Part shown: positions 45,501-52,798 of the stretch, piece by piece
How positions within the stretch are numbered: position 1 is the stretch's first letter
Layout: every line of letters starts with the position of its first letter
Source of the DNA: Ga0077527 sp964433345
Lineage (GTDB): Bacteria > Pseudomonadota > Gammaproteobacteria > Burkholderiales > SG8-41
Reading direction: 5' to 3'
Length of the DNA stretch: 64,000 nt
Assembly (NCBI GenBank): GCA_964433345.1
Contig: CAYSQJ010000002.1
Span: 248,001-312,000, forward strand
Notes under the pieces: model-generated
What the model saw: only the letters and a program-made list of their open reading frames with translations
Database searches by the model: none
Told to the model about the DNA's origin: nothing
Position numbers and translations under genes: made by a program

Positions 45501-45776
45501 CTGGGTGCCGCCCCCGTATTCGGCACCACGGCCGGCGAGACCTCGCCCCTGGGGTCGTACGAAATCAGCGTCGGTGGGGTCTCATCGCCGAACTACACGA
45601 TAACTTTTGTTCCTGGAAAGCTCGAGGTCGGCCCCCGTCGCAGCGCCATCGAGACCCCTCAGAAGTTTTCCGCCATTGAACGCTCGATACTGCGGATGGA
45701 GAAGGCAGGTGGCCGTGCAGACGTCACTGACTGTACGGCCTCGGCCTCGGATTCTTCGGCGCTCTGCAGCGACTGA
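39579..45776 (+). CDS. FHA/TpsA-like exported adhesin with Gly-rich repeats and MBG-like domains
   Basis: A 2065-residue exported protein. After a signal peptide ending ALANP comes a filamentous haemagglutinin secretion (TPS) domain: INWGSFSINVGE, then NGRVFLVNPNGIVFGAGAQI. The middle is a Gly/Ala/Thr/Ser-rich predicted beta-helix with 285-residue repeats (41331 onward), then shorter repeats (TFTGIRDLETGNGG and TFTGIRDLATGNGG). The C-terminus has MBG-like domains (LTVVANDAVRAYGEQNPPFS). Secretion should need a TpsB partner, but none is adjacent on either side. The upstream 290 bases are AT-rich. Confidence 0.92.
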   Translation: MRKFSKNKLLPRLSVLAVAACFSGAALANPTNPTVVHGTATFQQAGNILNITNSANAIINWGSFSINVGELTRFIQPSALSAVLNRVTGQDPSAILGALQSNGRVFLVNPNGIVFGAGAQIDVAGLVASTLNLSNEDFLNNRMRFTDGAGAGSIVNQGQITGGSVYLVGKAVSNNGLITSPNGEVILAAGNSVELVNPGTPNLRVEVTAPDNEARNLGTISAEARRIGIYAGLINNSGTLNASSAVVEGGRILLKATQNIETTASSTISASGSTGGTVALQSGDTTLVEGEIAATGSSGTGGTVQILGDRVGLIGSASIDASGETGGGTVLVGGDFQGANPEVQNAQRTYVGPEVTIKADAINEGDGGKVIVWADGDTRYSGSISARGAGSGNGGLVEVSGKHLLAFHGRVEVGAESGVGGRVLLDPQDILLNTSAQPTPPGNPDGVPDVAFGDAPDPGAYTIQIADVTGFSELYLQATRDITVANAVTMGAGNSIRLEANNNITVNTGATMRVSGAGSITLTADADSSGVGSVSLGAGLVAREGGITISGAGVTSTAAGTIVTTGAGNLDAGHVTINASGTVNLLGAITASGGTATGGNPGRNGGNVTINAAGASTAAITANGSTGNGAGLNQQGGAGGTITINSTGGVTTGALGASGGNASTTNATAGAGGSIAINNSVAGDVTTGTLTARNGSATGSGIGGAAGSIMVTNTAGDISTAAISAAGNAKGAGGNVILDAGGDVQVTGAISTSGGIGRGVTPGASAGNLTISGVNRTISGAITASGGAGLGANQDGGAAGVVSITGNGTLSTAGITARTGNATGSGASGGVGSITLSGSTVTAGALTTSGGSNGGAGAISVTAASGLLNLTGNLAASGGAAVSGNAGNDGGAVELTGVGVTTLGLTASGSNGTGANQSGGAGGSITVNSTGGVTTGAVTASGGNATATNGNGGAAGSIALNNSVAGNVATTTLTARNGSAKGSGVGGAAGSIAVNNAAGNINTTALSTAGNIKGAGGSITLGAGGNVQVTGTVSTSGGGGTGTTAGANAGNLTITGVNRAITGAITASGGAGLGANQNGGAAGAVNITGSGTLSTAGITARTGNATGTGAGGTAGSITLSGSAITATGALTTTGGSNGAGGNISATTTAGSLNVNGAVTTSGGAVVAGNSGNAGGQIQLAGAGGVTTLALTGAGTAGNGAGRSGGAGGSVNVSSSAGNLVVGAINVSGGAAGSGTAGGGNGGTVLLDAGGASPSITHSGISAVGGNPAGAGIAGNGGNVTVSDNALLAANTLINASPGTGGTGGDVMFSGSVNSSSAARTLTVNTTGTTTFDGAVGGGLALASLTTNAGGSTVIGGGAVTTTGNQSWGDAVTLTADTVLTGATPTFTSTVNGGGFNLRLDYSGLTTLNGTNFTGIRDLETGNGGTTRIAGTLTTSGNQTYNDAVLLTAATTLNATGVAFAGTVNSSGAARALTVNSVGTTSFGGAVGNTGALAAITTDAGGNTVIGGNVTASNAAINFGDAVTLAAGSTINAGNGAVTFGGTVDGAQALTVNSTGITTFNGAVGSTAALASLNTNAGGSTRIGAGIATTGNQGYADAVVLTGNSVLSGATPAFASTVSGAGFDLTLDFSGNTAINGATFTGIRDLATGNGGNTQLSGTITTSGSQNYGDSVSTAGPVTLNAGGQVAATGTVTATAGLLTLNAGGSIVMNAAGNDFGTVQASATGNVALTDVNNLIMNSASAGGSLQIAASGNLTLNGAVNAAATGDAIVLAAGGNFVNNAGAAALNTPSGRWLVYTADPETAVFGGLISGNAGLWSQTFSGNPPASLAVGGNRYLFASGRVLTVTAGDAVKIYGDDLTGLLAAFSVSGFNINTYGGAILADSGAEAVSGAPHLASPGTAPGAGVIGAPYAITAGAGTLQSPLGYSFDFGAPGQLTVAPASLTVVANDAVRAYGEQNPPFSATYIGLRAGDTAAGLGAAPVFGTTAGETSPLGSYEISVGGVSSPNYTITFVPGKLEVGPRRSAIETPQKFSAIERSILRMEKAGGRADVTDCTASASDSSALCSD
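41331..43240 (+). repeat. Long tandem repeats in the adhesin gene (about 2.2 copies of 850 bases)
   Basis: Copy 1 about 41331-42185, copy 2 about 42186-43037, partial copy 3 from 43038. Matching landmarks: GLNQQGGAGG, GANQSGGAGG and GAGRSGGAGG; SVAGDVTTGTLTARNGSATG and SVAGNVATTTLTARNGSAKG; AGITARTGNATG in two copies. The offsets are 855 and 852 bases, so the repeat unit is about 285 residues. Confidence 0.85.
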
Positions 45777-45791
45777 TGAGGCTTTGTCCCG

Positions 45792-45809
45792 GCGCAGGCC
45801 GGCCTGCGC
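45792..45809. other. Perfect palindrome after the adhesin gene
   Basis: GCGCAGGCCGGCCTGCGC is an 18-base perfect inverted repeat 16 bases after the adhesin stop. No T-run follows, so it may be a factor-assisted terminator or a protein-binding site. Confidence 0.4.
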
Positions 45810-45900
45810 TGACAATGTCCACCATGCTGTACTATGACATCCGTGCTGAAAGAGGAACTTCCCGGCCTTCCGGCGGGCCTCATCAGGCAAGGAGCGCTAA

Positions 45901-47223
45901 ATGGACGCTGAGCAAGCCCTGCTGCTCGCCCGCACCCAGTTCGGGCTGAACATTGCCTTTCACATCCTGTTTCCCAGCCTGACCATCGCGCTGGCGTGGT
46001 TTCTGGTCTATTTCCGCGTGCGTTACGAGCGCAGCCGCGATCCGGCCTGGCTGGCGACCTACCGGCTGTGGATCAAGGTCTTCGCGCTGAGTTTCGCGAT
46101 GGGCGTGGTGTCGGGCATTGTCATGAGTTTCCAGTTCGGCACCAACTGGCCGGGATTCATGAACACGGTCGGCAACATCGCCGGCCCGCTGCTGGCCTAC
46201 GAGGTGCTGACCGCGTTTTTCCTCGAAGCCACTTTCCTTGGCATCATGCTCTTCGGCATGAACCGTGTGCCGTCCTGGCTGCATATCCTGTCGACGGTGA
46301 TCGTTGCCATCGGCACCTCGCTGTCGGCGTTCTGGATACTCGCGCTCAATTCCTGGATGCATACCCCCGTCGGCCATGTGATTGCCGACGGACAGATCAT
46401 CGCCGGCGACTGGCTGCAGGTAATTTTCAATCCCTCGTTCCCGTACCGTTTCACGCACATGATGCTGGCCTCCGGCTTGACCGCGTCTTTCGTGATTGCC
46501 GGATTGTCGGCGTGGCGGCTGCTGAAGGCGCCCGATGACGCGTCAGCGCTGAAGACCTTGCGCGCCGGTGTGCTGGTGGCCGCGGTGCTGGCGCCGACGC
46601 AGATTTTCGTCGGCGACCTGCATGGCCTCAACACGCTGGAGCACCAGCCGGCGAAGATTGCCGCGATGGAAGGCATCTGGAAAACGGAGAAGGGTGCGCC
46701 GCTGGTGCTGTTCGCAGTGCCCAATGAACAGGAGCGGCGCAACGATTACGCCATTGAAATCCCCAAGGGCGCCTCGCTGATCCTGAAGCACGATCCTGAT
46801 GGCGAATTGAAGGGCCTCAACGAATTCGAGCCGGACCGGCCGCCGGTGGCACCGGTGTTCTACGCTTTTCGCCTGATGGTCGGTATCGGCGTCGGCATGC
46901 TGGCACTGGCCTGGTTCGGCGCCTGGCGGCTGCGCCGCGGGGGGACCTTGCCGCGCGCGCTGCTGTGGACTTTTGCCGCGTTCACCTTCTCCGGCTGGAT
47001 TGCCACGCTCGCCGGCTGGATCGTCACCGAGATCGGCCGCCAGCCCTGGCTGGTCACGGGAATTTTGCGCACCGCCGATGCGGTCGGCCATGTGACGGGT
47101 GCGGAGCTCGGCGCCAGCCTCACCGGTTACGTGCTGGCCTACAGCCTGATGCTCGGCGCCTATTTGGTGGTGCTCACGCACATGGCCGGCAAGGGTGCCG
47201 GGCAGCAGGAGATGCGGAAATGA
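45901..47223 (+). CDS. cioA: Cytochrome bd-type quinol oxidase subunit I (CioA type)
   Basis: Catalytic haem subunit of the bd-type terminal oxidase, 440 residues. ARTQFGLNIAFHILFPSLTI at the start, SGIVMSFQFGTNWPGFM and FFLEATFLGIMLFG are typical. The Q-loop is short, which points to the cyanide-insensitive (Cio) group. It overlaps subunit II by four bases. A high-affinity oxidase alongside cbb3 fits life at low oxygen or under NO, which inhibits other oxidases. Confidence 0.95.
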   Translation: MDAEQALLLARTQFGLNIAFHILFPSLTIALAWFLVYFRVRYERSRDPAWLATYRLWIKVFALSFAMGVVSGIVMSFQFGTNWPGFMNTVGNIAGPLLAYEVLTAFFLEATFLGIMLFGMNRVPSWLHILSTVIVAIGTSLSAFWILALNSWMHTPVGHVIADGQIIAGDWLQVIFNPSFPYRFTHMMLASGLTASFVIAGLSAWRLLKAPDDASALKTLRAGVLVAAVLAPTQIFVGDLHGLNTLEHQPAKIAAMEGIWKTEKGAPLVLFAVPNEQERRNDYAIEIPKGASLILKHDPDGELKGLNEFEPDRPPVAPVFYAFRLMVGIGVGMLALAWFGAWRLRRGGTLPRALLWTFAAFTFSGWIATLAGWIVTEIGRQPWLVTGILRTADAVGHVTGAELGASLTGYVLAYSLMLGAYLVVLTHMAGKGAGQQEMRK

Positions 47224-48197
47224 ATATCGACCTGCCGGTGGTGTTTGCGGTGCTGATGGGGGTATCGATCCTTGCCTATGTCGTGCTCGACGGTTACGAC
47301 CTCGGCGTCGGCATGCTGATGCCGGCGGCCAGTGCTTCGGAGCAGGACCTGATGGTGGCGTCGATCGGCCCGTTCTGGGATGCCAACGAGACCTGGCTGG
47401 TACTGGGCATCGGCCTGCTGCTGGTTGCGTTTCCGAAAGCGCATGGCGTGGTGCTGGGCGAGCTCTATCTGCCGGTGACGGTGATGCTGATCGGCCTGAT
47501 GTTCCGCGGCGTGGCCTTCGAATTCCGGATGAAGGCGCTGGGCTGGCACGCGGAACTGTGGAACTGGCTGTTCTGGTTCGGCTCCTTCCTCGCCAGTCTC
47601 GCCCAGGGTTTCATGCTCGGCCGCTACATCACCGGTTTCGAGCCGGGTTTCGCCTACTGGCTGTTTGCGCTGCTGGTTGGCGGCAGCGTCTGCGGCGGTT
47701 ACGTGCTGCTCGGCGCGACCTGGCTGGTGCTGCGCACCGAGGGTGAACTGCAGCGCAAGGCTCGGGCCTGGGCGAAGTGGGGACTGTTATGGGTGGCGCT
47801 GGGCGTCGCGCTGGTATCGATTGCAACGCCGCTGGCCAGCGAAACAGTGCGTGACAAGTGGTTCGATTTTCCGCGCACGCTGGGCCTGATGCTGCTGCCT
47901 GCGGCGAGCCTGGCTGCCGGCCTCTGGCTGTGGCGCAGCCTGCGCGCCGGTGTTGCCGACTGGAAACCCTTTGCCGGCGCGGTGGCGATTTACGTGCTGG
48001 CTTTCCTCGGACTCGCCTACAGCATCTTCCCCTATGTCGTTGTCGACCGCATGACCATATGGGATGCGGCTTCGCATGACAGCGCGCTGACTTTCATGTT
48101 GTGGGGCGCGGCCATCGTGCTGCCCTTCATTGCCGGATACACCGTGTTTGCCTATCGTGTGTTTAGGGGCAAAGTGCGCGAAGCGCTCTACAAATGA
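47220..48197 (+). CDS. cioB: Cytochrome bd-type quinol oxidase subunit II (CioB type)
   Basis: 325-residue membrane subunit without haem ligands, with about eight helices. The conserved VLDGYDLGVGMLMP, FWDANETWLVLG and MFRGVAFEFR motifs are present. Start ATG 47220 overlaps the cioA stop; the open frame further upstream is not coding. No cydX-like small ORF was seen after it. Confidence 0.95.
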   Translation: MNIDLPVVFAVLMGVSILAYVVLDGYDLGVGMLMPAASASEQDLMVASIGPFWDANETWLVLGIGLLLVAFPKAHGVVLGELYLPVTVMLIGLMFRGVAFEFRMKALGWHAELWNWLFWFGSFLASLAQGFMLGRYITGFEPGFAYWLFALLVGGSVCGGYVLLGATWLVLRTEGELQRKARAWAKWGLLWVALGVALVSIATPLASETVRDKWFDFPRTLGLMLLPAASLAAGLWLWRSLRAGVADWKPFAGAVAIYVLAFLGLAYSIFPYVVVDRMTIWDAASHDSALTFMLWGAAIVLPFIAGYTVFAYRVFRGKVREALYK

Positions 48198-48218
48198 GCG
48201 GCATAATTGAGAATATAT

Positions 48219-48250
48219 TTAAGTATATGTTTTTAAACATTATTTAAATA
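48219..48250 (+). repeat. AT-rich intergenic element, copy E
   Basis: TTTAAGTATATGTTTTTAAA then CATTATTTAAATA, in the convergent gap between cioB and the copper ATPase gene. It resembles copies A-D less closely (core AAGTATaTGTTTTT). The 133-base gap contains no other recognisable signal. Confidence 0.35.
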
Positions 48251-48330
48251 TCCCTGCATGAATTGTCGGGAGCTACCGAGCTGGCCGGGGAGACGTTTCT
48301 TCAGCAGTCATAGCCCCTGCGGCGCTTAAT

Positions 48331-50535
48331 TTATATTGCGGACTGGCGACGTAGACGCAATGCATTCGTGACGACCGAGACTGAGCTGAGCGCCATCGCT
48401 GCGCCTGCGAAGATGGGCGACAGCAATATCCCGAAAGCAGGGTACAACACGCCTGCTGCGATCGGAATCCCGAGGGCGTTGTAGCCGAAAGCGAATACCA
48501 GATTCTGGCGGATGTTGCGCATCGTTGCGCGGGATAGTTTGGCGGCACGGGCAATGCCGCGCAGGTCGCCCTTGATCAGTGTGACCCCGGCGCTCTCCAT
48601 GGCAACGTCGGTCCCGGTGCCCATGGCGATCCCGACGTCTGCCTGGGCGAGGGCAGGCGCGTCGTTGATGCCGTCTCCCGCCATTGCAACCTTATGTCCT
48701 TCTGACTGGAGGCGTTTGACATGGCCCGCCTTGTCCTCCGGCAATACTTCAGCCAGTGCCTCATCGATGCCGAGTTGTTGCGCGACAGCTTCAGCGGTGC
48801 GGCGCGAATCACCGGTCAACATCACGATGCGCACACCGGAGCGCTTGAGTTGCGCAAGTGCCTCGGGCGTGCTGTCCTTGATCGGATCGGCGACGGCCGC
48901 GATGGCGATGGCAGCCCCGTCCACACCCAGAAACACCACGGTTTTGGCTTGGGCGCGCAGCGTTTCCGCCTGCGCCTCCCATTGCTGTGTATCAATACCG
49001 TGTTTTCTCAGGAAATCGCGGCTGCCGACCAATATCCTGCGGCTCGCAATTTCCGCATGTACGCCCAGACCGTTGGCAACTTCAAATTCCTTGGCCGGCT
49101 GTACTACGAGATTGCGGACCTTGGCTCCTTCGACCACGGCATGCGCGATGGGGTGCTCTGACAATTGTTCGACTGCGGCCATCAGCGCGAGTGCCTCATC
49201 TTCAGGCATACCGGCCGCCGCAAAATCGGTCAGTGCGGGCTTGCCCTTGGTCAGCGTGCCGGTTTTGTCGACAACGAGGGTGTCGATATCGCGCATGCGC
49301 TCAATCGCTTCGGCGCTGCGGAACAGGATGCCCGAGCGCGCGCCTTCACCCATGGCGACTGTCATTGAAATCGGTGTGGCCAGTCCGACGGCACAGGGGC
49401 AGGCGATGATCAGCACGGCGATGGCATTCAGCAGTGCGTAAGTAAGTCGAGGTTCCGGCCCCACGACCCACCAGATCAGCGCGGTCAGGAGGGCAATCCC
49501 GACAACGACTTGAACGAAATACGCTGCGATGACATCAGCGAGCCTTTGGATTGGTGCGCGTGTGCGCTGTGCTTCACCCACCATGTGCACGATTTTGGCG
49601 AGCAGGGTGTCTGAACCCACGCGTTCGGCGCGCATCACCAGTGAGCCGCTGCCGTTGATGGTGGCACCGGTCACCCGGTCACCGGCCGCCTTGGCGACAG
49701 GCACGGGCTCCCCGGTGATCATCGATTCATCCACCCGGCTCGCACCATCGACCACGTTGCCATCCACCGGGATTTTCTCTCCCGGCTTTACGCGCAGGCG
49801 GTCGCCGACCATGACCGAGTCAAGCGCCACCTGCTCCTCGGTACCATCCTCGCGCAGGCGCCAGGCGAGATTGGGCGCAAGTTGCAGCAGTTCCCGGATC
49901 GCCTGACTGGTCTGTCCCATGGCGCGTGCCTGAAGTACGTCGCCGAGAATGACCAGTGTCACGATGACTGCGGCGGCTTCGAAATAGGTGCCGACTGCGC
50001 CGTCATGCTCGCGGAACTCCGGCGGGAACAAATCAGGTAGAAACACTGCGGCGAGGCTGAACAGATAGGCCAGTCCCACGCCCAAGCCAATCAGCGAGTA
50101 CATGTTGAGCGCACGGTGTGCAAGCGACAGCCAGAATTTGCGCAGGATCGGCCAGCCTACCCACAGCACCACCGGTGTGCCCAGAAAAAACTCCCACCAT
50201 CCGCGCCGTTGTGGCGCGAGTCCGAAGGGTTCGCTTATGCCGATCATGGGTGACATTGCGAGTATCACGAGCGGGATCGACAGCGCGACGCCGATCCACA
50301 TGCGGCGGGTCAGGTCGCGCAGTTCGCTGTCGTCAACTTCCGCGGTTCCGGCTACGGGGACCAGGGCCATGCCACAGATCGGACAGTCGCCGGCAGCATT
50401 GCGCAGGATCTCCGGATGCATCGGACAGGTCCATTGCGCCACCCCGGCTGGTCCGGTGGGTTCGAGCGGCACGTATTTTGTGCCGTCGTGATCGTGCTTA
50501 TGGTCATGGTGCGCATGTTTATCGTCTGCTTTCAT
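48331..50535 (-). CDS. copA: Copper-translocating P-type ATPase (CopA type)
   Basis: P1B-type ATPase of 734 residues. A His-rich N-terminus (HAHHDHKHDHD) and a heavy-metal-binding motif (WTCPMHPEI, CPICGMAL) replace the usual HMA domain. CPC is in IIACPCAVGLATP, phosphorylation DKTGT in VVDKTGTLTKG, and the hinge is GDGINDAPAL. CPC with the preceding helices indicates Cu(I)/Ag(I) export. First of a minus-strand run of copper/envelope genes. Confidence 0.94.
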   Translation of the reverse strand: MKADDKHAHHDHKHDHDGTKYVPLEPTGPAGVAQWTCPMHPEILRNAAGDCPICGMALVPVAGTAEVDDSELRDLTRRMWIGVALSIPLVILAMSPMIGISEPFGLAPQRRGWWEFFLGTPVVLWVGWPILRKFWLSLAHRALNMYSLIGLGVGLAYLFSLAAVFLPDLFPPEFREHDGAVGTYFEAAAVIVTLVILGDVLQARAMGQTSQAIRELLQLAPNLAWRLREDGTEEQVALDSVMVGDRLRVKPGEKIPVDGNVVDGASRVDESMITGEPVPVAKAAGDRVTGATINGSGSLVMRAERVGSDTLLAKIVHMVGEAQRTRAPIQRLADVIAAYFVQVVVGIALLTALIWWVVGPEPRLTYALLNAIAVLIIACPCAVGLATPISMTVAMGEGARSGILFRSAEAIERMRDIDTLVVDKTGTLTKGKPALTDFAAAGMPEDEALALMAAVEQLSEHPIAHAVVEGAKVRNLVVQPAKEFEVANGLGVHAEIASRRILVGSRDFLRKHGIDTQQWEAQAETLRAQAKTVVFLGVDGAAIAIAAVADPIKDSTPEALAQLKRSGVRIVMLTGDSRRTAEAVAQQLGIDEALAEVLPEDKAGHVKRLQSEGHKVAMAGDGINDAPALAQADVGIAMGTGTDVAMESAGVTLIKGDLRGIARAAKLSRATMRNIRQNLVFAFGYNALGIPIAAGVLYPAFGILLSPIFAGAAMALSSVSVVTNALRLRRQSAI

Positions 50536-50653
50536 TGCAGGTCTCCTTGATCGCCATACGGATTACGGACAAACATTACGACATTTGACGCATAAAAGCT
50601 TAACCGTGACTGTGGGCAGGTCTGTGCGCTGTTGCTCTTTTGAGAAGGCCGTG

Positions 50654-50956
50654 TCAATGCGCGTCATGCGGGACAGTGGTATATGTGCCCGGCGCCTTCT
50701 CGAATTTGTCGCGGCATGATCTGGAGCAGAAGTAGTAAGTGTTTCCATTAAGAACGGATGCGGCTGCAGCTTTCTCCGGATTGACGCTCATCCCGCAGAC
50801 AGGGTCTTTGGTTTCCCTGTCCGCTGCGGAGTTGTGATTTTTCCGCTTGCCATGTCTGCCCATCATGTGCGCTCCGCAGCCGTATCGCATCATCACGAAA
50901 AACAGGGCACCCCAGACGAGCAGCCAGCCGAGGCTTTTCAGGCTTTCCGTATCCAT
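50654..50956 (-). CDS. Membrane-anchored YHS-domain protein
   Basis: A 100-residue protein with one N-terminal membrane helix (LGWLLVWGALFFVMMRYGCG) and a C-terminal YHS domain (KDPVCGMSVNPEKA, YYFCSRSCRDKFEKAPGTY), a small cysteine-rich metal-binding module common next to copper ATPases. It probably buffers or hands copper to the pump. Located 118 bases upstream of the ATPase gene on the same strand. Confidence 0.88.
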   Translation of the reverse strand: MDTESLKSLGWLLVWGALFFVMMRYGCGAHMMGRHGKRKNHNSAADRETKDPVCGMSVNPEKAAAASVLNGNTYYFCSRSCRDKFEKAPGTYTTVPHDAH

Positions 50957-51011
50957 GGTTATTCCTTTTGTGTGAAGGAGGCGTCCTGCGAGGCAGGGCG
51001 CCTCCGGCGGT

Positions 51012-51467
51012 TCACCTGGCAGGCATGCCCTGCATCATCTGGTCATGTTGCATCATCTGTTCCATCATCATTTGCATCATGTCCATGCGCTTTTCCATCA
51101 TGTCCTGTCGCTGTTTCGGATCCATGCCGGACATCTGGGCTCCTCCTGCGCCGGAACTCATGCCCATGCCACCTTGGCCACCCATCATGGGGCCACCCAT
51201 GCCACGCATCATTTTCATATTGGCCTGCATCGCCTGCATGTGCTCCTGCATCAGTTTTTGACGCTCCTTCGGATCCTTGGCCTGGTGAATCTTGTCCATC
51301 TGTTGCTGCATGCGTTTCATGTTTTCCTGCATCTGCGCCATATGCTTGTCATCCATCATGCCCATGGGTTTTCCGGCCATCGGCTTGGCGGGTGTTTCAG
51401 CAGAAAGGGCGGCAGGGGCAGAGAGGGTCAGTACGGTGAGTATTGCTGCGGAAATGGCGGATTTCAT
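51012..51467 (-). CDS. Exported Met-rich protein
   Basis: A 151-residue secreted protein (signal peptide ending ALSAE) in which about one residue in five of the mature part is methionine: MGMMDDKHMAQMQENMKRM, MRGMGGPMMGGQGGMGM, MQMMMEQMMQHDQMMQGM. The long helical, Met- and Gln-rich segments suggest a Cu(I)/Ag(I)-binding periplasmic protein. No known enzyme motif. Lies with the copper ATPase genes. Confidence 0.8.
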   Translation of the reverse strand: MKSAISAAILTVLTLSAPAALSAETPAKPMAGKPMGMMDDKHMAQMQENMKRMQQQMDKIHQAKDPKERQKLMQEHMQAMQANMKMMRGMGGPMMGGQGGMGMSSGAGGAQMSGMDPKQRQDMMEKRMDMMQMMMEQMMQHDQMMQGMPAR

Positions 51468-51570
51468 GATGTCTCCTTGAATTCACGATAGAAATCGTCC
51501 GGAAGTGATCCGGTCGGGAACTGCCCGGGTACAACGGGAATTGTGCCGGCGAGATACGCCAGCGGCAGGA

Positions 51571-51975
51571 CTAACTGCGGAAGTTGCCGAAGAGAATGAA
51601 GCGGGGTGGCCCGGCAACGGGAGTTCGTGGCGCGCAAAGATTCAGCGGGGAGATGGCGTCTGTGGAGTGGCCAGGGATGTTTGCAATGGCCGTTGGAGGA
51701 TGGTCCGGGGAGACTGACTCAAGAACCAGGGCCGTTGCCTGCGGGGTCGGGGATTTTTGGTGGCAATGCAGAGGGGTCTCAGCGGGCGTATTGTTGAGCC
51801 CCGACACCGAATCTTTTGCGGCATTGGCCTGGTGGTTCGCTGCGGCCTGCGTGGCAGGTTTGGCGGCCTGATGCGCAAGACCACCCGCAGAAGCTGAAAA
51901 AGGGATCAGCAACAGAGTCGCAGCGAGGACGATTATCCGCACGAAGCCGAACTCTTTTTGGCGGGCTTTGAGCAT
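51571..51975 (-). CDS. CopL-like exported protein
   Basis: A 134-residue protein with an N-terminal hydrophobic export segment (IIVLAATLLLIPFSASAG), a central region with LHCHQKSPTP, a few His, and a C-terminus PPRFILFGNFRS. The design matches CopL/DUF2946-like metal-responsive exported proteins. Start at 51975 was chosen because an FNR-type box (52009-52022) lies just upstream and the frame beyond has no signal peptide. Function inferred from context only. Confidence 0.65.
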   Translation of the reverse strand: MLKARQKEFGFVRIIVLAATLLLIPFSASAGGLAHQAAKPATQAAANHQANAAKDSVSGLNNTPAETPLHCHQKSPTPQATALVLESVSPDHPPTAIANIPGHSTDAISPLNLCAPRTPVAGPPRFILFGNFRS

Positions 51976-52008
51976 GCTGGAACAGTAATCCAGGCTCGGG
52001 ATTACAGG

Positions 52009-52022
52009 TTGACGTAAATCAA
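52009..52022. promoter_or_regulatory. FNR/DNR-type operator upstream of the CopL-like gene
   Basis: TTGACGTAAATCAA matches nine of ten consensus bases. It lies 34-47 bases upstream of the start codon at 51975. Confidence 0.62.
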
Positions 52023-52105
52023 GTTCCGGCAAACATGACGGCATTGTGGGTATTAACCTGCCTTTTCCAGACGCCGTTATGCCTAGAAAAGGATGCTTCA
52101 AGCCA

Positions 52106-52765
52106 TTAGCGACGTCCCGCTGGTCGAAAAATCAGGAAGTATTGATTCGGCAGAAAGGTGTGCTCTTCTGTTAGCGCGTAACCTGCGCCCTGCAATTCTG
52201 CCTTGACCTTTTCCGCTGCGATGCGCGCTGCGCGTGGCGGCCCCACCGGCGAGTCGAGCTTGAAGTCGATGATCGCCAGCCGGCCGCCGGGTTGCAGGGA
52301 ATCCTGCAGCCTGCGGAAGTACTGTTCGCGGTTGTCGATGTGATGATAGACATCAACCAGGATGGTCAGATCGACCTTGCCCGGCAGCTTCGGGTCGCCG
52401 GGCTGCGCCTGCACAGCGCTCAGGTTGCCGAGTCCGGAACGTTTTGCACGCTCCGCAAGGTACTTCACCATGTCGGGCTCGGCATCGACTGCGAATACGC
52501 GGCCTTGCGGCACCATGTGTGCGAAACGCACGGCAAAGTAGCCGGTGCCTGCACCGATGTCGGCAACGACGGCGTCCGGTTTCAGTTTCAGCGCCTGGAT
52601 GACCTCATGCGGCTTCTGCCAGGCGTCGCGCTGCGGGTCGTCGAACACCTTGGCCCAGTGCTCGGCGCCGCTGAAGCTGTGGTCATGCCGGTGCGGGGTT
52701 TGTGCCACCGCCGGCAGGGCCGGGAGCGTGTAGAGCAATGCCATTAGCAGCGTAAATCGTTTCAT
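52106..52765 (-). CDS. Exported class I SAM-dependent methyltransferase-like protein
   Basis: A 219-residue protein with a Rossmann methyltransferase core: VVADIGAGTGYFAVRFAH (motif I), VFAVDAEPDM, VDLTILVDVYHH, and GGRLAIIDF. Unusually it begins with a convincing signal peptide (MKRFTLLMALLYTLPALPAVAQ), although SAM is not known to be in the periplasm. Similar exported-looking methyltransferases occur elsewhere in proteobacterial metal loci. It could use another ligand or be retained at the membrane. Located in the copper/envelope island. Confidence 0.82.
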   Translation of the reverse strand: MKRFTLLMALLYTLPALPAVAQTPHRHDHSFSGAEHWAKVFDDPQRDAWQKPHEVIQALKLKPDAVVADIGAGTGYFAVRFAHMVPQGRVFAVDAEPDMVKYLAERAKRSGLGNLSAVQAQPGDPKLPGKVDLTILVDVYHHIDNREQYFRRLQDSLQPGGRLAIIDFKLDSPVGPPRAARIAAEKVKAELQGAGYALTEEHTFLPNQYFLIFRPAGRR

Positions 52766-52798
52766 TCCGGGGAATCCTTGTCTTGTGTAATTGCGATT

